IMG/VR virus record: IMGVR_UViG_3300045994_000081
Span: 1-54,024 of that record
Length of the DNA stretch: 54,024 bases
Origin: a virus
Direction: 5' to 3' (one strand)
A program made the translations under genes and the position numbers. Each line of letters begins with the position of its first letter. Position 1 is the first letter of the stretch. The notes under the pieces are model-generated. The model was not told the origin of the DNA. It worked only from the letters and a program-made list of their open reading frames with translations, and did no database searches. Of the stretch, positions 23,286 to 30,949 are shown in pieces.

Positions 23286-24124
23286 ACCGCCATCTCCGCT
23301 TTGATAGACGGGTGACACTTATAGTCATAAAGCTTAATGTCCGCAGGTGTCATCGTTTCGATAAATGTCAAAGGGTCCATCCATTCAGGATTTCCCTTTT
23401 CGACGGAAACAACCGGAAGTTCGTAAGGAACCCGCGTCAGCTGTTCTTCTACCTGTTCCAAGTGGTTGACGTAAATATGCACGTCCGCAAGAAACATAAT
23501 CAGCTTAGAAGGAAGAAACCCCGTTGCAGAGCAAATGATTTCCAACAGAAGCGCATAAGACGCAATGTTGAACGGTATGCCCAGAAACAGGTCGCAGCTC
23601 CGCTGATACATGCAAAGACTGATAGTTGATTCTTTCTTGTCCACCAGTAACTGAAACATCACGTGACAGGGTGGAAGCGCCATTTGGTCCAGCTCTGGAG
23701 GGTTCCAAGCGGAAACAATAATACGACGGGAATCGGGGTTTGTCCTGACGTTGCGTATCAATTCCGCAAGCTGGTCAACCCCTCCAAAGTTGCGCCACTG
23801 CGCACCGTAAATTCTGCCCAGATCGTCGTGTTCCTTACGGTTAGGATTTTCAAGCCACGTGGTGTTCGCGTTCGCGTTCGCATCCCAAATACTGCAACCC
23901 AGATTTCGGAATTCTGCTGCATTTGTGCAACCGCGCAGGAAGGCAAGAAGCTCACCCTTGACCGAACCGAACGCCAACTTCTTTGTGGTCATTGCAGGAA
24001 AGCCTTCTTTCATATCGAACTCAAGCATTGCACCTTCAATCATTAGCGTGTCGATACCCGTGCGGTTCTGTTTGCGCTTACCGTTTGCTAATACGTTGGC
24101 AAGTAAATCAAGATACTGTTTCAT
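23282..24124 (-). CDS. thyA: Thymidylate synthase
   Basis: A 280-residue ThyA-type enzyme. Catalytic Cys in LPPCHVMFQ, dUMP-binding SRRIIVSAWNP, folate-binding QRSCDLFLGIPFN and the HIYVNH motif are all present. It makes dTMP from dUMP to feed phage replication. The start at ATG 24124 is taken because AAGGA lies about seven bases upstream and the length fits the family (264 in E. coli); the frame runs on to 24250 inside the next gene. It overlaps the upstream gene by 17 bases. Confidence 0.9.
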   Translation of the reverse strand: MKQYLDLLANVLANGKRKQNRTGIDTLMIEGAMLEFDMKEGFPAMTTKKLAFGSVKGELLAFLRGCTNAAEFRNLGCSIWDANANANTTWLENPNRKEHDDLGRIYGAQWRNFGGVDQLAELIRNVRTNPDSRRIIVSAWNPPELDQMALPPCHVMFQLLVDKKESTISLCMYQRSCDLFLGIPFNIASYALLLEIICSATGFLPSKLIMFLADVHIYVNHLEQVEEQLTRVPYELPVVSVEKGNPEWMDPLTFIETMTPADIKLYDYKCHPSIKAEMAV

Positions 24125-24338
24125 TGTGCTCATCCTTTTTGAAGAAATCGGTTTCAAAAACAGTCCGTCCAAGCTTACCGTAGTGACTGTCAGACAGCTT
24201 ACCGAGGTTCTGCGTGGATTGGATGCTTTTATGAAGCTTGCCGCTGTCAATAATCTTTTGCAGCACAGGATTCATCTTAACAACGTCGATATCCCGTACC
24301 ATCTTATCAAAGCTTTCAGGGTCTTTGTTATCAATCAT
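24108..24338 (-). CDS. Hypothetical protein
   Basis: A 76-residue charged protein (IDNKDPESFDKMVRD, KLHKSIQSTQNLGKLSD) coupled by ATGA to the gene before it and overlapping the thymidylate synthase start. No motif recognised. Confidence 0.55.
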   Translation of the reverse strand: MIDNKDPESFDKMVRDIDVVKMNPVLQKIIDSGKLHKSIQSTQNLGKLSDSHYGKLGRTVFETDFFKKDEHNETVS

Positions 24339-24787
24339 ACCGCTTCCTCTTTCGCTTTCTTTTTAGCAGGAAGCACAACCTCAAGCGACGGGCTTCCAGG
24401 CTTGATAATAAGCGCATTGTCGAACAGAGACATCTGCTCTTCTGTCAACATGCGATATTCAGCTACAACCAGACTAGGCGTATATTTTACCATCTTATCG
24501 GAGTTGATACCGTGTTCTTTAAACTGCTCTTTGTAAGCATTAAACACGCCAATATCAATATCACGGGTGAGTTTGTAAGTACCCTTAATCACCCAGTCCT
24601 GCGCCAGCGGAGCGGTGTTAGTACCTTCTACAGGAGCTGGGAAAAAGAACTTGAAAATCTTAGTACGGAGCAGCATTTCTGAAGCCTTAATCCGTGCAAG
24701 ATCGGCTTTCAATTTATACCATGTATCAAGGTCATTCTGCGTGACCGTGTTGTCAGGTATTTCAGTATGAGCAGGTGTCTGAAGCAT
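24335..24787 (-). CDS. Hypothetical protein
   Basis: A 150-residue protein. ATG 24787 has AAGGAAATAGAA upstream; an in-frame TTG (24811) is less likely. N-terminal half is helical (WYKLKADLARIKASEMLLRTKIF), followed by beta strands and a basic C-terminal tail (LPAKKKAKEE). Proteins of this pattern are common next to replication genes in phages, but I do not know a function. It is the first gene after the promoter at 24819-24847. Confidence 0.6.
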   Translation of the reverse strand: MLQTPAHTEIPDNTVTQNDLDTWYKLKADLARIKASEMLLRTKIFKFFFPAPVEGTNTAPLAQDWVIKGTYKLTRDIDIGVFNAYKEQFKEHGINSDKMVKYTPSLVVAEYRMLTEEQMSLFDNALIIKPGSPSLEVVLPAKKKAKEEAV

Positions 24788-24818
24788 TTCTATTTCCTTG
24801 TTTGTTTGCAATGGTTAA

Positions 24819-24847
24819 ACTATACAGTAGGCACAATACATCTACAA
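24819..24847 (-). promoter_or_regulatory. Sigma70-like promoter (TTGTAG-17-TATAGT)
   Basis: Minus-strand TTGTAG (24847-24842) and TATAGT (24824-24819), spacing 17, in the 68-base gap after the primase-helicase gene. It lacks the CGCTTG extension seen in the other leftward promoters. Confidence 0.55.
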
Positions 24848-24855
24848 CAGGATGT

Positions 24856-27165
24856 CTATATAGGCAAGTGTATCACTCTAAACGCCCGACCGTGATATCC
24901 GTAAGACTCGACAAGCTTCTCACGTCCTACTTCCTGAATGTACCCGTTATCTACCAGCGACTTCAACGCGGTATCCATTGCATAGGTTGCACCGTTATGA
25001 TGCGAGGAGAACGAGTGAACGCGCTGGGTTCGGTTCTGCAATACCGAGCGTGGAACAATACCCGCGTTCTTCATTGCTTCAGGAATGTTATAGCTCGGTA
25101 TATTAGCCCCGCGTATAAAGTCAGCAATTACGGATATCAGTTTACGTTCACGCGGTGCGTCACCATTACCAACGTCACCCCCTGCAATGCGTCTAGACAT
25201 AACTGCAATATCACGTCTTATCAAATCCATCGCCCATCCGACGTGCGTTCTATCCATTACAGGGAATGAAGGGTTATCACATACCGCCAACAGTGCTGCA
25301 ATCCGCAAGAGCTTTAAATGGGCACGGTTCCACATCTGTCTCCAGCCCTCGTCCGTTGTACTGTTAATCTGACGGTCACATTCCTTGTCGAAGTCATACA
25401 GCAGTTTCGCAGCTTCACCATCACGCTCAACTTTTGTAAATATAGGTTGACCCGCTTGTGTCACCAACTGCGCCAGCAGGTTCTTTAAGTCATTGTGCAG
25501 CGGGGGCGCTTCGTCCGTTCGTAGCTCAGGTCTGTCCCCGTTGTATTCGACAATAGTAAAGCGGGAAAGAAATCCATCGTCCATCATGCTTTCGGTTAAA
25601 GACTCATAAAACGTGTTCGGGGTCGTTTCGCCTATCATGCTATATGCAACCCCATTGACCGAAGCGACGTTCTTTTCCTTATCGCTATATCCCATACCGC
25701 CCACAATACTCTCAGCACCAGACTTCTGATAAAGGTTCGTCATAACCGTGCGTAACTGTTGCATCGGACCTTCCCGACCGTCCTCCATTGCCAAGCGTTT
25801 AAGCTTACGTCCGAACTCACCGCTGATATTGCAGAAGCACTGGTTTTCAGAAACACCCTTTACAAGTGCAGGACCTGACGCGAAGTCTGCGTAAGACACG
25901 TGACGCATAATACTCGGAACCGACATCATCATTTCACCCACTACTTTGGAAATGTTGCTGTGCATAGCTTCCTTACCTACAGCAGACCGCGCAACCAATA
26001 CAATATAGAGGTTCAACCCGCTCTGAGGTAACTGGTACGAGCGCCCACAGATACCCGCTATAAGTCCCAGCGCAGCAACGATTGATATTTCCTTAACAGG
26101 ACGAGGTGAAGTCTGGAACATGTGGTAAGCAAGTATCCCCAGCCAGCCCGGAGGCCAATCTATACCCGCTTCAACTTCAGGCGGTGGCGCAGAATGCAGA
26201 CCACACGAGACAGGCTCGCCCACAGTCGCCCCGTCACCCGCGCTTGATACTTGCATACCAGCAAGCAACGCAGCAGCGCACGCCGCCCCATGCGTCTGCA
26301 CAAGTTCCTCACGTCCCTGTCTACCCCGTACGATTTTTAATGTCCGTTTTAAGTAAACGTCGTTCTTAATAGCCTTCTCACGTTTACCAAGACCAGTCAT
26401 GCGGAATAACCTCATACACTGTTCATTATTAGGACTGTGAAAACAAAACATAGACATAAGCGCCAAGTCTGCTTCCGACTGGGACGGATAACCCATTGCG
26501 CTCCAATCACCCTTGCACAAGTCGTTAAACTTTTCACCGTTTATTGCGCTGAGTAACTTTTCAACAATTTCACCGTCGTCGTACTTAGCGTCATGCTCTT
26601 CAAGCTCAAGCTTTGAATCCGTGCTTTCCATTTCCTTAGCAAGAACATCCAACCACTTCTGACCGTCTACTATAGGTGAAGCAATTACCGCGTCACCCGT
26701 GCAGACCATGAAACGCGCTTGCGAATACAGCTCAACCCCGTCACGTCTTAACCCAGCACCAATGCCGCCCAACACAATTACATGCAACCCCTTACCGCTG
26801 CTCGACCGCTCAGTATAAGAGTTGAACGTCTGCGCAATCTGCCAATAACGGTTTAAAGCTTCCGCGCTAGACCACTTTGCAGGGTCTGAACAGTTGTCCT
26901 GATCCTTAACGTCCATGTCTATAAAGGTGAACGGGTCGTCCGCTGCAATGACATATCCAACCCCGTACCCGCCTCCCAAGTGTTTAGCAGTTTCCAGAGC
27001 AGTCTCAAAGTCTGTCCAGTCATTCGGTTCAGTAACACTAGCCATCCGCGTCATGTCCGCAACGTAAGGAGCCTTATACGTCCCCTTCGGGTCTAACCCT
27101 GCAACGCACCACTGAGCCCTTGCCCTAACTTCTTCCGGTAAATTTAAGAGACGTGAATACTTCAT
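24856..27165 (-). CDS. Primase-helicase with DUF3987 domain
   Basis: A 769-residue protein. The N-terminal 250 residues look like a primase-polymerase domain: FIDMDVKD at about 87-94 and SSSGKGLHV near 130, the DxD and SxSGxGxH motifs of PrimPol. Residues about 330-700 match DUF3987, a helicase-like ATPase, with Walker A-like ARSAVGKEAM and NISGEFGRKL. It should prime and unwind at the origin. It is the only primase and likely replicative helicase in the window. Confidence 0.8.
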   Translation of the reverse strand: MKYSRLLNLPEEVRARAQWCVAGLDPKGTYKAPYVADMTRMASVTEPNDWTDFETALETAKHLGGGYGVGYVIAADDPFTFIDMDVKDQDNCSDPAKWSSAEALNRYWQIAQTFNSYTERSSSGKGLHVIVLGGIGAGLRRDGVELYSQARFMVCTGDAVIASPIVDGQKWLDVLAKEMESTDSKLELEEHDAKYDDGEIVEKLLSAINGEKFNDLCKGDWSAMGYPSQSEADLALMSMFCFHSPNNEQCMRLFRMTGLGKREKAIKNDVYLKRTLKIVRGRQGREELVQTHGAACAAALLAGMQVSSAGDGATVGEPVSCGLHSAPPPEVEAGIDWPPGWLGILAYHMFQTSPRPVKEISIVAALGLIAGICGRSYQLPQSGLNLYIVLVARSAVGKEAMHSNISKVVGEMMMSVPSIMRHVSYADFASGPALVKGVSENQCFCNISGEFGRKLKRLAMEDGREGPMQQLRTVMTNLYQKSGAESIVGGMGYSDKEKNVASVNGVAYSMIGETTPNTFYESLTESMMDDGFLSRFTIVEYNGDRPELRTDEAPPLHNDLKNLLAQLVTQAGQPIFTKVERDGEAAKLLYDFDKECDRQINSTTDEGWRQMWNRAHLKLLRIAALLAVCDNPSFPVMDRTHVGWAMDLIRRDIAVMSRRIAGGDVGNGDAPRERKLISVIADFIRGANIPSYNIPEAMKNAGIVPRSVLQNRTQRVHSFSSHHNGATYAMDTALKSLVDNGYIQEVGREKLVESYGYHGRAFRVIHLPI

Positions 27166-27374
27166 GCTTCATCCCGTTTCTTTTTCCATGCTGCGATATA
27201 AGGTGCAACCTCTTCACGCTCCCACATAGTAAGGTGACCCCCGTCTATATAAATAGGGTAGGGCAGCCACCCGCGTGTTCTACCGTAAGTAAGCGCCGCG
27301 CGGGTGATACCGAGGGCAGCTTGCAACTGAGTGGAGGTGATATATTTTTCTTCAAATCGTTTCTGCGCCGACAT
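27162..27374 (-). CDS. AlpA/MerR-like helix-turn-helix protein
   Basis: A 70-residue DNA-binding protein: YITSTQLQAALGITRAALTY is a helix-turn-helix, followed by a wing (GGHLTMWEREEVAPYI), the layout of AlpA and excisionase-type regulators. The stop overlaps the primase start (ATGA). A role in controlling the leftward operon or origin is likely by position. Confidence 0.7.
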   Translation of the reverse strand: MSAQKRFEEKYITSTQLQAALGITRAALTYGRTRGWLPYPIYIDGGHLTMWEREEVAPYIAAWKKKRDEA

Positions 27375-27440
27375 AAGAACTCCGGTTATTTGCTAAAGGA
27401 AAATACTATATATTGATCTGCTTTACGACTGCAATATAAT

Positions 27441-27986
27441 CTACTTTTGAGTTATTTTCAACGCCGCGTGTCTGGCGTGCAATTCCGCAATTTCAGTATC
27501 GCAAGCAAGTATCAATTCTTTCTTTTTTCGTATTGCAGCTTTCCACAACGTGTGAGCCTCAAGCACAGCGATTTCGTGTGCAACCTGTGCGTCGGACTTT
27601 GCTGCTTTACTGACCACATTAACAGGTTGCGCTTGTGCAGTTTCCAAATGACGAAACTCGCTTATATAAAGGTAACGAACCCGCTCCAAACTACTTATCC
27701 AGTGTCCGGTTTCTTTGCTGCGACGTCCGAAGTGCTGTTTTAAGAAGTTAACTGCCTCAGGACGCACTGTTTCAAGAAACGTAGCAACCTCGGAAGACGA
27801 ATTAAGTGCAGCTGATATTTCAGGTCTGAACACCCTGCGATCTGTATTAGGCAAGGGCCAGCCGTCCTCACCCAGCAGATCATTTGGCAGTTTTTTATCG
27901 TCCGTTTCTGCTTGTGGGACGTTTTGAGTTAGCGGATTTTCACCTGTTATTGGTGCAGGAGTACCGCTGAAGAACGATGTGAGCAT
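27441..27986 (-). CDS. Hypothetical protein, first leftward gene
   Basis: A 181-residue protein. The first 50 residues are Pro/Asn-rich and disordered; the middle carries SSLERVRYLYISEFRHLETAQ, and the C-terminus is a coiled coil (AAIRKKKELILACDTEIAELHARHAAL). GAGG lies upstream of the ATG. It borders the iteron region, so an origin-binding or replication-control role is possible, but this is position only. Confidence 0.6.
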   Translation of the reverse strand: MLTSFFSGTPAPITGENPLTQNVPQAETDDKKLPNDLLGEDGWPLPNTDRRVFRPEISAALNSSSEVATFLETVRPEAVNFLKQHFGRRSKETGHWISSLERVRYLYISEFRHLETAQAQPVNVVSKAAKSDAQVAHEIAVLEAHTLWKAAIRKKKELILACDTEIAELHARHAALKITQK

Positions 27987-28451
27987 AGTGACCTCTTTAG
28001 TTAATTAGCTTTAGCACTTTAGCAGCTTTAGCATAGAATTTTTTGAGTTCTGTAAAAGATATTTATTTTTTGTAAAAAGTTGCTTAAATAGTAAGCACTA
28101 AAGCTGCTAAAGCTTGCTAAAGGCTAAAGCAGAAAACGTGCTTTAGTAACTTTAGCGATATTTTGCTTATACACCCTGCAACCCATGTATATTTTTAATA
28201 TATATAAAGCCAAAAAACAGGGGGGGGGTGATTACTAAAGCTAATAAAATATTGTTATAAGTACTTAATTAATAAAGCTTTTTTTTGTATTATATAACAT
28301 TAGTAACTCTTTAGCATTATAGCAGGTCTATTTTTATTGGTGAAATATACGAACTCTCTCAAACCCTTATACTATATGGGGGCCTCATAGGGTGCCGCCC
28401 GGGCGGCTTCATAGGGGCGGCGCGCCTTAGCAGGGGTTTTTCAGCGTTTAT
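27987..28451. other. Putative replication origin: AT-rich iteron region
   Basis: Non-coding region between the divergent blocks. TTTAGC-containing units are repeated on one strand at 28009-28033 (CTTTAGCAC, CTTTAGCAG, CTTTAGCAT) and in inverse orientation at 28107-28130 (CTAAAGCTGCTAAAG, TGCTAAAGG), with more copies near 28141, 28232 and 28310. Long AT runs and a run of nine G (near 28218) follow, then a GC-rich palindrome. Iterons plus AT-rich DNA at a divergent point next to a primase gene are typical of an origin. No ORF of use was found. Confidence 0.6.
28394..28407. repeat. GC-rich perfect palindrome
   Basis: GCCGCCCGGGCGGC is a perfect 14-base palindrome in an otherwise AT-rich region, flanked by two copies of TCATAGGG (28385-28392 and 28409-28416). 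It may fold as a cruciform or act as a protein site near the origin. Confidence 0.5.
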
Positions 28452-28694
28452 TTAGTCAAGTCTTAAAAGTACCGCGCAAGCGCAGCAACCTGGCACCGTT
28501 CCAATGTGGTTATTAAACTCATCAAGTGTACTTCTAAGCGCGAACGGGGTAATATACGTTTCATGCACAGCACACAACAAACACGCAGCCTTTGTCTATA
28601 GCGGATTGCTGAAACTATAGACGCGGTCTTTTAATTGCTCTACGAACTGAGCAAGGATAAAGAACAAAAGGACATCCCAGCGCATAGGGGACAT
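28452..28694 (-). pseudogene. Small cysteine-motif ORF interrupted by an amber codon
   Basis: A frame of 80 sense codons from ATG 28694 (or ATG 28685) to TAA at 28454 is broken by one TAG at 28598-28596. The first part is hydrophobic (WDVLLFFILAQFV). The second part begins AACLLCAVHETYITPF and ends VPGCCACAVLLRLD, a CxxC/CCxC pattern that looks like a real small zinc protein. No good ribosome site precedes the ATGs; a TTG after the TAG is preceded by AAAGG but would lose the first Cys. It could be a decayed gene, two tiny genes or a readthrough product. Confidence 0.3.
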
Positions 28695-28785
28695 GACTAG
28701 ATAATTATTGCGCCTTAACCGTTGCACATGTAATCGAACAGAACTGCACATTGTAAGGAAGGACGCTTCCTGTATTTTGTAGAAT

Positions 28786-28822
28786 AAGGGGTCTGTATAA
28801 GACGTCCGCTGGACGACCCCTT
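28786..28822 (+). terminator. Hairpin in the leader of the first rightward gene
   Basis: Eight-base-pair stem AAGGGGTC / GACCCCTT enclosing an inner stem CGTCC / GGACG with loop GCT, 34 bases upstream of the first rightward gene. There is no U tract; it is likely a leader structure that affects translation or stability. The other sequence from 28695 to 28855 holds a shorter hairpin (28757-28770) but no clear promoter that I can defend. Confidence 0.5.
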
Positions 28823-28855
28823 GCTCTGCACCCCTTAACTCAACAGGAGTAAAAT

Positions 28856-29704
28856 ATGAGCACAGAACAAGCGCCTGGTCAGCGTAAACACAACCACTAT
28901 TTTAAGCCCTGCCCTTACGACGAAATTGACGTATATCGCTTGCTTGAATTGTTTCAAGTAACGGATCAATCTATCGGACACGCGGTGAAGAAACTGCTCG
29001 TTGCTGGTGGTCGCGGTGCAGGTAAGAACATTGACAAAGACATTGCGGAAGCGATTGACACTTTGCAGCGTTGGCAGGAAATGAGACGCGAAGATTTGAG
29101 CGTGTTGATTTACGCAGAACCCGCACCCGCCAAACCTTCGCCACCTGCACCAGCTTTCAAATTATACAATGACGGTCAGATACGCGAAGTGAAGACTGAA
29201 GGCGATTCCGCAATAGGTATATGCGAGGGGCGCCAGGTTTTTATCAATTCCGTATTATTCCACAAAGAAACAGGTCGTCCGCTTTTGGCTTTTCCGATTG
29301 CGAATGTCGATATGTTTTTTACGGAATATACATGGACGAAACGCGTTGCAATTCCTGAACCTTCACATGTGGTCAATAACCCAGCTCCTAGGACAGGATG
29401 GGCAAAGTGGACTATTCCAGCGGAAGAGCTTCAAATCGAATCCGTGCCGAATCATCCGTCAGCTTTTGGCACGTCCTCAAAAGCTTTTATCAAAGCGTCG
29501 CATATTCCGACCGGAATTTCTTATACATGCACAGACGGACGCAGTCAACACGCTAACCGCGCAAAAGCAATTGAACAGTTGACGTTTCATGTTGCAGATT
29601 ATCTTAAAGCGCTTGACCGCATTAAGTTCCTTAGCGACATGTCGGAACAGGACAAACGTGACGCAATTGATAAACTGAAAGAACACTACGGGGTGATAAA
29701 TTGA
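28856..29704 (+). CDS. Early protein with DUF3310-like and release-factor-like parts
   Basis: A 282-residue protein. Residues 13-78 resemble DUF3310 (NHYFKPCPYDEIDVYRLLELF, later HAVKKLL and EAIDTLQRW). Residues 206-245 carry HIPTGI...C...RSQ...NRAKA...L, the sequence that follows GGQ in class I peptide release factors, but the GGQ itself is absent: the aligned place reads NHPSAFGTSS. A Pro-rich linker (PAPAKPSPPAPA) separates the parts. CAGGAG leads the ATG. It is the first gene of the rightward block. Binding of RNA or ribosome is possible; peptide release is unlikely without GGQ. Confidence 0.6.
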   Translation: MSTEQAPGQRKHNHYFKPCPYDEIDVYRLLELFQVTDQSIGHAVKKLLVAGGRGAGKNIDKDIAEAIDTLQRWQEMRREDLSVLIYAEPAPAKPSPPAPAFKLYNDGQIREVKTEGDSAIGICEGRQVFINSVLFHKETGRPLLAFPIANVDMFFTEYTWTKRVAIPEPSHVVNNPAPRTGWAKWTIPAEELQIESVPNHPSAFGTSSKAFIKASHIPTGISYTCTDGRSQHANRAKAIEQLTFHVADYLKALDRIKFLSDMSEQDKRDAIDKLKEHYGVIN

Positions 29705-30156
29705 TACTGTTGAAACTTCATTTTAACTGGGACACGAGTGCGCAGATTAAGGCACTGAGTCCTGAACGATACGCGGAGTTTGTTGCACAGTTTCCTGACA
29801 TCGGGTTGAAGCCCGAATACCCGAAGGAAGGTGAATACGTTTACTGTTCTGACATCTTTGCAACGATGGAAGAACTGGAGGCAATTACCGCTTACGGGGT
29901 GGAGCCAAACGTCAAGAAAGTTAAAGGCTTGCATTACCAGAATGGAATACCTGCACCCGCGTCCCCTGCGAACAACATTACAATCACGAACGTGCATGTG
30001 CCTAATGCAGCACTGTTCGAAGTAACGAAAGTTAACTGGCTGGAAGATACCTGTACGGAAAACCTTCAACGTCAGCTTGATGCTGGGTGGCGGATACTTG
30101 CGGTCTGCCCTAGCAACGATGCAAGACGTCCTGACTATATACTGGGGATGAAATGA
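29701..30156 (+). CDS. Hypothetical protein
   Basis: A 151-residue protein with a TTG start that overlaps the upstream stop (TTGA). The sequence is mixed alpha/beta with a C-terminal LQRQLDAGWRILAVCP...RPDYILG segment, a common phage pattern for a small C-terminal alpha/beta hairpin of unknown function. Coupled by ATGA to the next gene. Confidence 0.6.
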   Translation: MILLKLHFNWDTSAQIKALSPERYAEFVAQFPDIGLKPEYPKEGEYVYCSDIFATMEELEAITAYGVEPNVKKVKGLHYQNGIPAPASPANNITITNVHVPNAALFEVTKVNWLEDTCTENLQRQLDAGWRILAVCPSNDARRPDYILGMK

Positions 30157-30368
30157 AAGACTGTGATAGCTGTAAATGGAGTGACGACCACGGATGTGAC
30201 GCTTGCAGCACTTGCAAGATTGAAGCTAACGGGGACGGGACAAACTGGGAAGCGGGTGAAGGTATAGAAGTCGACGCTGAAGGCATTTGCCCCGCGTGTT
30301 CTGGAAGCGGTGAGGGTATGCACGAAGGAACCACTTGCCGCGCTTGCAAAGGAAAGGGCGAATTGTGA
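30153..30368 (+). CDS. Cysteine-rich DnaJ-like zinc protein
   Basis: A 71-residue protein with eight or more Cys in pairs: CDSC, CDAC, CPACSGSG and CRACKGKG. The last two match the CxxCxGxG repeats of the DnaJ zinc domain. A small zinc-binding adaptor is likely; its partner is unknown. Coupled to both neighbours. Confidence 0.65.
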   Translation: MKDCDSCKWSDDHGCDACSTCKIEANGDGTNWEAGEGIEVDAEGICPACSGSGEGMHEGTTCRACKGKGEL

Positions 30369-30682
30369 AAACGGCACTGAGTGACTTCCGCGGATTACTG
30401 GTAAACGAGTTTGCAGAATTCCTGAACGAAACTATGGACGACGCAGGTCTGTTGTGTACCTGCATGAACTGTCACCATTTTGATGAACCGTCAGAGTGTT
30501 GTGCGTTTGCTGGTTCACGTCCGCCAGCTCGCGTCATTGCGTTCGGGTGTCCTGCATTTAAGGAACGAGAGCAGGTGATAACGGTCAGCGGTACGACAAA
30601 TCCTGTTCAAGACGAGCCCGCTCCTGTCAAGCTTGTACCTGCATTAAGGTTGATGAACTACGATGACGATATACCGTTCTAA
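30365..30682 (+). CDS. Cys-motif protein ending in an SSB-type tail
   Basis: A 105-residue protein. GTG 30365 is chosen because it overlaps the previous stop (GTGA). Cys at CTCMNC, ECC and FGC form a probable metal site (CxNCxxF...C...PPxxVIxFGC pattern). It ends NYDDDIPF, matching the tip of bacterial SSB, a tail that binds many replication and repair enzymes. It may recruit host SSB partners or compete with SSB. The tail is seen directly; the role is inferred. Confidence 0.65.
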   Translation: MKTALSDFRGLLVNEFAEFLNETMDDAGLLCTCMNCHHFDEPSECCAFAGSRPPARVIAFGCPAFKEREQVITVSGTTNPVQDEPAPVKLVPALRLMNYDDDIPF

Positions 30683-30712
30683 ATTTATTTTCCAAAATAG
30701 TTGATTAAATGC

Positions 30713-30740
30713 TTGCGTGATTTGTTCAGGTCGGTATAAT
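30713..30740 (+). promoter_or_regulatory. Sigma70-like promoter (TTGCGT-16-TATAAT)
   Basis: TTGCGT (30713-30718) and a perfect TATAAT (30735-30740), spacing 16, in a 98-base gap before a run of small rightward genes. GCTTGC overlaps the -35, as in the leftward promoters. Confidence 0.7.
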
Positions 30741-30780
30741 ACGAGTCATGCATCACTTAACCCACTACTAGGAGAACAAC

Positions 30781-30939
30781 ATGAACTTCCATGATACCGT
30801 ACAGCGCGCCATAGAAATCTACAAAGCGCAAGTCAAAAAGAATCTTTGTTTTGCAGCATCTGACGCGAACGACGAAGCGGGCGGCGAGTGGAACGTCAGC
30901 GCAGTTCAAACCGCTGCCCACAAAATCATTTTTGCGTAA
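30781..30939 (+). CDS. Small hypothetical protein
   Basis: A 52-residue ORF, beginning MNFHDTVQRAIEIYKAQVKK and ending AAHKIIFA, with TAGGAGAACAAC before the ATG, immediately after the promoter at 30713-30740 and eleven bases before the next start. Mostly helical. Function unknown, but the strong ribosome site and tight spacing support it. Confidence 0.6.
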   Translation: MNFHDTVQRAIEIYKAQVKKNLCFAASDANDEAGGEWNVSAVQTAAHKIIFA

Positions 30940-30949
30940 GGAGCACAAC

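Noticed and set aside
24775-25269. 164-residue plus-strand ORF
   Set aside because: Antisense to the primase-helicase C-terminus, with no ribosome site and no recognisable motif.
27162-27374. Excisionase or lysogeny regulator
   Set aside because: The HTH protein resembles AlpA/excisionases, but there is no integrase, attachment-site-like repeat or repressor, so a lysogeny role is not supported.
28008-28130. Possible CRISPR array in the TTTAGC repeats
   Set aside because: Repeats are 7-15 bases, irregularly spaced and in both orientations, with no spacers of uniform length and no cas genes.
28481-28619. Short plus-strand ORF (about 38 codons) in the leader region
   Set aside because: It lacks a ribosome site and is antisense to the cysteine-motif ORF.
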